Positions 61,456-64,000 of a stretch of 64,000 nucleotides of DNA are shown here, piece by piece (the first letter of the stretch is position 1; each line of letters starts with the position of its first letter). The position numbers and the translations under genes are program-made. Source of the stretch: Halobacillus alkaliphilus (GTDB lineage: Bacteria; Bacillota; Bacilli; Bacillales; Halobacillaceae). Where the stretch lies: contig NZ_FOOG01000010.1 in NCBI RefSeq assembly GCF_900113125.1, positions 53,834 to 117,833 of the forward strand. Reading direction: 5' to 3'. The notes below the pieces were generated by a model, which saw nothing but the letters and a program-made list of their open reading frames with translations, ran no database searches and was not told the origin of the DNA.

Positions 61456-63207
61456 ATGTCTTTAATCATAAAGCCCACCAATCTTCAGCCGGACCAACAA
61501 CTTCAACAAGATGTTTTTAAGAATGAGCGACTCGTCCTGTCGAAAGGAACATTTTTAAATCACAGACACATTGAAAAACTAAAAAGATGGGAGATTCAAC
61601 AAGTAGTTATTTCATCCCGCTTCGCTGAAGATAGTAATTCAGAGTTAGATCCGCTCAGCGAAATAAACACTTCTCATTTCTCAGAAGAACATGAGAGCTA
61701 CTACTTAACCACTCTATTTAATACGGTTATTACTAAAATCGTTAATGAAATGCGATATGGAGAACTTCTAAAGCCGACGGATTCAATATATGAAGTTCGC
61801 AACCTTTTCATACGCTTACTCAAAAATCCTGTAAATAAGAAGCTGCTATCTGAGCTTTTGCAGCATGATGAGTATAGCTTTTTTCATTCAGTAGATGTAT
61901 TCATCCTGGGCTACTTTTTAGGAAAAAAATTAAATATTAACGATATGGAGGGCTTTGCAACAGCCTGTCTACTTCATGATATTGGTAAAATAAGTATTCC
62001 TCGTGAAATTATTTCAAAATCTACGAAGCTAACGTCATCCGAATACAAGATGGTTGAACACCATACGATTGAAGGGGAAAGGATTCTACTGGCACAAGGC
62101 TATAAGGAGACCACTGCACAGTTAGCAAGATCCCACCATGAAAAAATAGATGGATCAGGGTACCCTGATCAAATAGATGCGGAAACAGATCGATTTTTCA
62201 CGGAACTTCACATATTAACGATCATAGATATTTACTCTGCTCTTACTTTGGATCGTTCTTATCGAAAAGCCTTCCCTGCGTCCCGGGCACTTTCCATCCT
62301 CTTAAATGAACAGCATCTTTATAACCAATCCATTCTGTTTGAATTCGTTGATACTCTAAAAATCTATCCCAAAAACTCTCTGGTCCAATTAAGTACAGGA
62401 GAGTTGGCTAATGTGACCAAAGTCATTGAGGGCTTACCTACTTTGGGGGTGGTAACCACCTTGCTAGATGAAAAGGATTTCTTCCTTCCTATCGACAAAT
62501 CCATCTCCATCAAAGAGATCGTGGAATGGAATAATGATCAGTATGCGAAAGAACTATTTTTATGGCTGCAGTTTATTCAAAGTTTAAGGCAGAGGGACGA
62601 CAAAAAAGCATTGAAGTATTTAAATGAATTGGAAGATAAATATTCGATCGAGAAAGTTTTCACTCATCTATTTGAACCAGCGATGAATGAACTTTATCAT
62701 GCAAACAACATAAAGAGAGCAGATAGGATGGATAATTTTACAGCTGTCACTACTTTGAAACATATCATCGATTACAAGCGTTTCGAATACACATCCGCCG
62801 TCACAACCACCATAGGAAGTGTTCTTATAATCGACGCAGGAAAAAAGAATTTCATGCTTAAACACCATATTCTTCACTCCCTTCTTTCTTCGATTGGTTT
62901 TCAAATACGTAGTATTTCCGTAGATGAGCCTACTCTTGATCTCCCAAGTGAAGAGGTCTTGACATACATATCCAACCATTCGATTGAACAAGTGGTGATT
63001 GTAGGTTCATTTAATGAGATAAGCGCTTTAACTTTTTTATTAGAAGCGATTAAACAGTCCTACCCACATACACATACCGTTTTTGTGGAAGAGAAGGCAA
63101 ACGCCCCTGCTGATGACCATTCATTTATTGATCTGACAACTAGTAAAATTGAAAAATGCCTGCAATTCTTAAAAAAGCTAATAAATGAAAAAGCAAAAGG
63201 AGACTAA
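61456..63207 (+). CDS. HD-GYP domain protein, probable cyclic-di-GMP phosphodiesterase
   Basis: 583 residues. Residues 1-60 (DVFKNERLVLSKGTFLNHRHIEKL) resemble the N-terminal element common in Bacillus HD-GYP proteins. The HD-GYP domain covers about 135-290: HSVDVF, CLLHDIGKISIP (HD at about 174), HHTIEGERILL and HHEKIDGSGYPDQI, with the GYP triplet intact. The C-terminal 290 residues are unusual: VLIIDAGKKNFMLKHHILHSLL and VVIVGSFNEISALTFLLEAI look like a Rossmann-like, degenerate receiver fold. Catalysis is likely as both motifs are intact; the role of the tail is unknown. Confidence 0.85.
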   Translation: MSLIIKPTNLQPDQQLQQDVFKNERLVLSKGTFLNHRHIEKLKRWEIQQVVISSRFAEDSNSELDPLSEINTSHFSEEHESYYLTTLFNTVITKIVNEMRYGELLKPTDSIYEVRNLFIRLLKNPVNKKLLSELLQHDEYSFFHSVDVFILGYFLGKKLNINDMEGFATACLLHDIGKISIPREIISKSTKLTSSEYKMVEHHTIEGERILLAQGYKETTAQLARSHHEKIDGSGYPDQIDAETDRFFTELHILTIIDIYSALTLDRSYRKAFPASRALSILLNEQHLYNQSILFEFVDTLKIYPKNSLVQLSTGELANVTKVIEGLPTLGVVTTLLDEKDFFLPIDKSISIKEIVEWNNDQYAKELFLWLQFIQSLRQRDDKKALKYLNELEDKYSIEKVFTHLFEPAMNELYHANNIKRADRMDNFTAVTTLKHIIDYKRFEYTSAVTTTIGSVLIIDAGKKNFMLKHHILHSLLSSIGFQIRSISVDEPTLDLPSEEVLTYISNHSIEQVVIVGSFNEISALTFLLEAIKQSYPHTHTVFVEEKANAPADDHSFIDLTTSKIEKCLQFLKKLINEKAKGD

Positions 63208-63226
63208 ACTTGTCCCTTTTGCTTTT
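63189..63226. terminator. Terminator overlapping the end of the HD-GYP gene
   Basis: AAAAGCAAAAGG and AGAC pair with GTC and CCTTTTGCTTTT. The left arm encodes the last residues and stop. Shared with the convergent cupredoxin gene. Confidence 0.8.
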
Positions 63227-63230
63227 TCTT

Positions 63231-63686
63231 CTAATCTACCACAATATAAGCAATCATTGGTCCATTCGAGTTAATATCCGGGTGCGTATTACAAATTAAG
63301 CGGTAGACTCCTTCTTTATCGAATTTCAAATCTACAATTGTTTCTTTACCTTGCTGTACGACGCCTTTCACGTCGGTACCCTCGATAAAGAATGGATGCT
63401 CTTTGCCGTTTACACCGTATATACTTAATTTGATTGGTTCCCCTTTTTCTACAAAGATCGTGCCTGGATCCCAGCGATACGCTTCAATTTCTTTTCCATC
63501 AGCTGTTTCAGCTTTAAACTCCCCTGTTACAAGATTAATGACACGGGGCTCTCCATTTACTGGCTGTGATGAAGTAGCGATAGCACCCTGCCAAAAGTAG
63601 CTGCCTATAAAATAGGCAGCAAAGGCTACCAGGACAGCTGCTCCGATCACGGCCACCTTCTTGGCTGATAAAATTATTGCACCCAT
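63231..63686 (-). CDS. Membrane-anchored cupredoxin-domain protein
   Basis: 151 residues. One N-terminal hydrophobic helix (about 10-32) would anchor it outside the cell. The cupredoxin domain has the ligand set of a mononuclear or CuA-like site: NGKEHPFFIEG (His) and YRLICNTHPDINSNGPMIAY (Cys, His, Met spaced as C-x3-H-x7-M). It probably binds copper and carries electrons or stores copper on the cell surface. AGGAGG precedes the ATG. No oxidase gene is adjacent. Confidence 0.83.
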   Translation of the reverse strand: MGAIILSAKKVAVIGAAVLVAFAAYFIGSYFWQGAIATSSQPVNGEPRVINLVTGEFKAETADGKEIEAYRWDPGTIFVEKGEPIKLSIYGVNGKEHPFFIEGTDVKGVVQQGKETIVDLKFDKEGVYRLICNTHPDINSNGPMIAYIVVD

Positions 63687-63808
63687 TTAATCCCTCCTAA
63701 GGCTTGTTTACTTATATATATGCAAACCGCCCTAGGAAACTTGCCTTCATTATTCAATAAATACCTGAAGCTAATTTTTTGCTCTGTTACTTCCCTGTTG
63801 ATTTTAAA

Positions 63809-64000
63809 GATAAGCTCCCGTTACTGGAAGACTCGATTTCGAGATAAATTGGGTCCGTTACGTTAGATGGATAAAGGTTGGTGGGGAAATAACTCGCTTT
63901 CCTATGGGGGAACGGTGAGCTTCCTCGCTCGTTTCACTCCCTGCGGGATCTCACCTAGTCCCTTCTCCCATGGGAGTCTCGCCATTTCCCCACCAACCCA
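63809..64000. repeat. Palindromic dispersed repeat, copy D (runs off the window)
   Basis: GATAAGCTCCCGTTACTGGA then AGACTCGATTTCGAGATAAA and TTGGGTCCGTTA form the left arm. GTGGGGAAATAACTCGCTTT then CCTATGGGGG starts the core, which here differs from B and C (GCGGGATCTCACCTAGTCCC) before GCCATTTCCCCACCAACC, the inverted partner of GGTTGGTGGGGAAAT. The right arm lies beyond the end. Confidence 0.8.

Noticed and set aside
1..64000. rRNA, tRNA and CRISPR
   Set aside because: Looked for conserved rRNA segments, cloverleaf ends with CCA, and regularly spaced repeats; none were seen by eye. The palindromic repeats are few, long and far apart.

Overview
The window looks like chromosome of a low-GC, spore-forming Bacillaceae member. 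Evidence: strong AGGAGG-type ribosome binding sites, frequent TTG starts, cre and Fur boxes of the Bacillus type, a gerA-family germination operon, and an argCJBD-carAB-argF operon. The Na+/H+ antiporter and the general look of the proteins suggest a halophilic genus such as Halobacillus; that is inference, because no rRNA or other marker lies in the window.

Layout. 1-9 kb: a partial PD-(D/E)XK nuclease, an SDR, an RRNPP-like regulator without a visible peptide gene, the YpcP exonuclease, a cre-controlled aldehyde dehydrogenase with a DUF779 partner, an Asp-nucleophile alpha/beta hydrolase, a GNAT enzyme, a YfmJ-type reductase and a broken bioY. 9-18.6 kb: a small XRE/membrane operon behind twin palindromes, pabA-pabB(C), a sensor kinase/regulator pair, a Bax-inhibitor protein, a lipoprotein hydrolase and an MFS transporter. 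18.7-23.3 kb: a type I toxin-antitoxin locus too small for ordinary ORF calling, a Nudix hydrolase, NagZ, an amidase and a frameshifted membrane protein.

23.3-30.2 kb is one minus-strand catabolic operon: LacI regulator, KDG kinase, HxlA, HxlB, KDPG aldolase, then TRAP DctP-DctQ-DctM. Its promoter, a LacI-type operator and a cre-like site are all readable. 30.3-35.5 kb holds a CAP-domain protein, the YfmL helicase, an SRPBCC protein, a GAF-STAS protein and an NhaC antiporter. 35.9-42 kb is an NIS siderophore locus (PLP decarboxylase and two IucA/IucC synthetases) divergent from an FhuF-like Fe-S protein, with a perfect 7-1-7 Fur box between them. An IucD-type N-monooxygenase lies 13 kb away at 53.9 kb. 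42.8-52.2 kb is the arginine operon with AhrC-like boxes at argC and a second promoter and box in front of carA. 56.4-60.5 kb is a gerKA-KC-D-KB type germinant-receptor operon. The end carries a TetR-like fragment, an HD-GYP phosphodiesterase and a membrane-anchored cupredoxin.

Dispersed through the right half are at least four copies (about 35.5, 53.5, 56.2 and 63.8 kb) of one long, nearly palindromic intergenic repeat, and one copy abuts a decayed IS605-type TnpB relic. No rRNA, tRNA, CRISPR array or intact transposase was seen. The most interesting items are the compact type I toxin locus, the palindromic repeat family, the HPS/PHI pair inside a sugar-acid TRAP operon, and the minimal split siderophore pathway.
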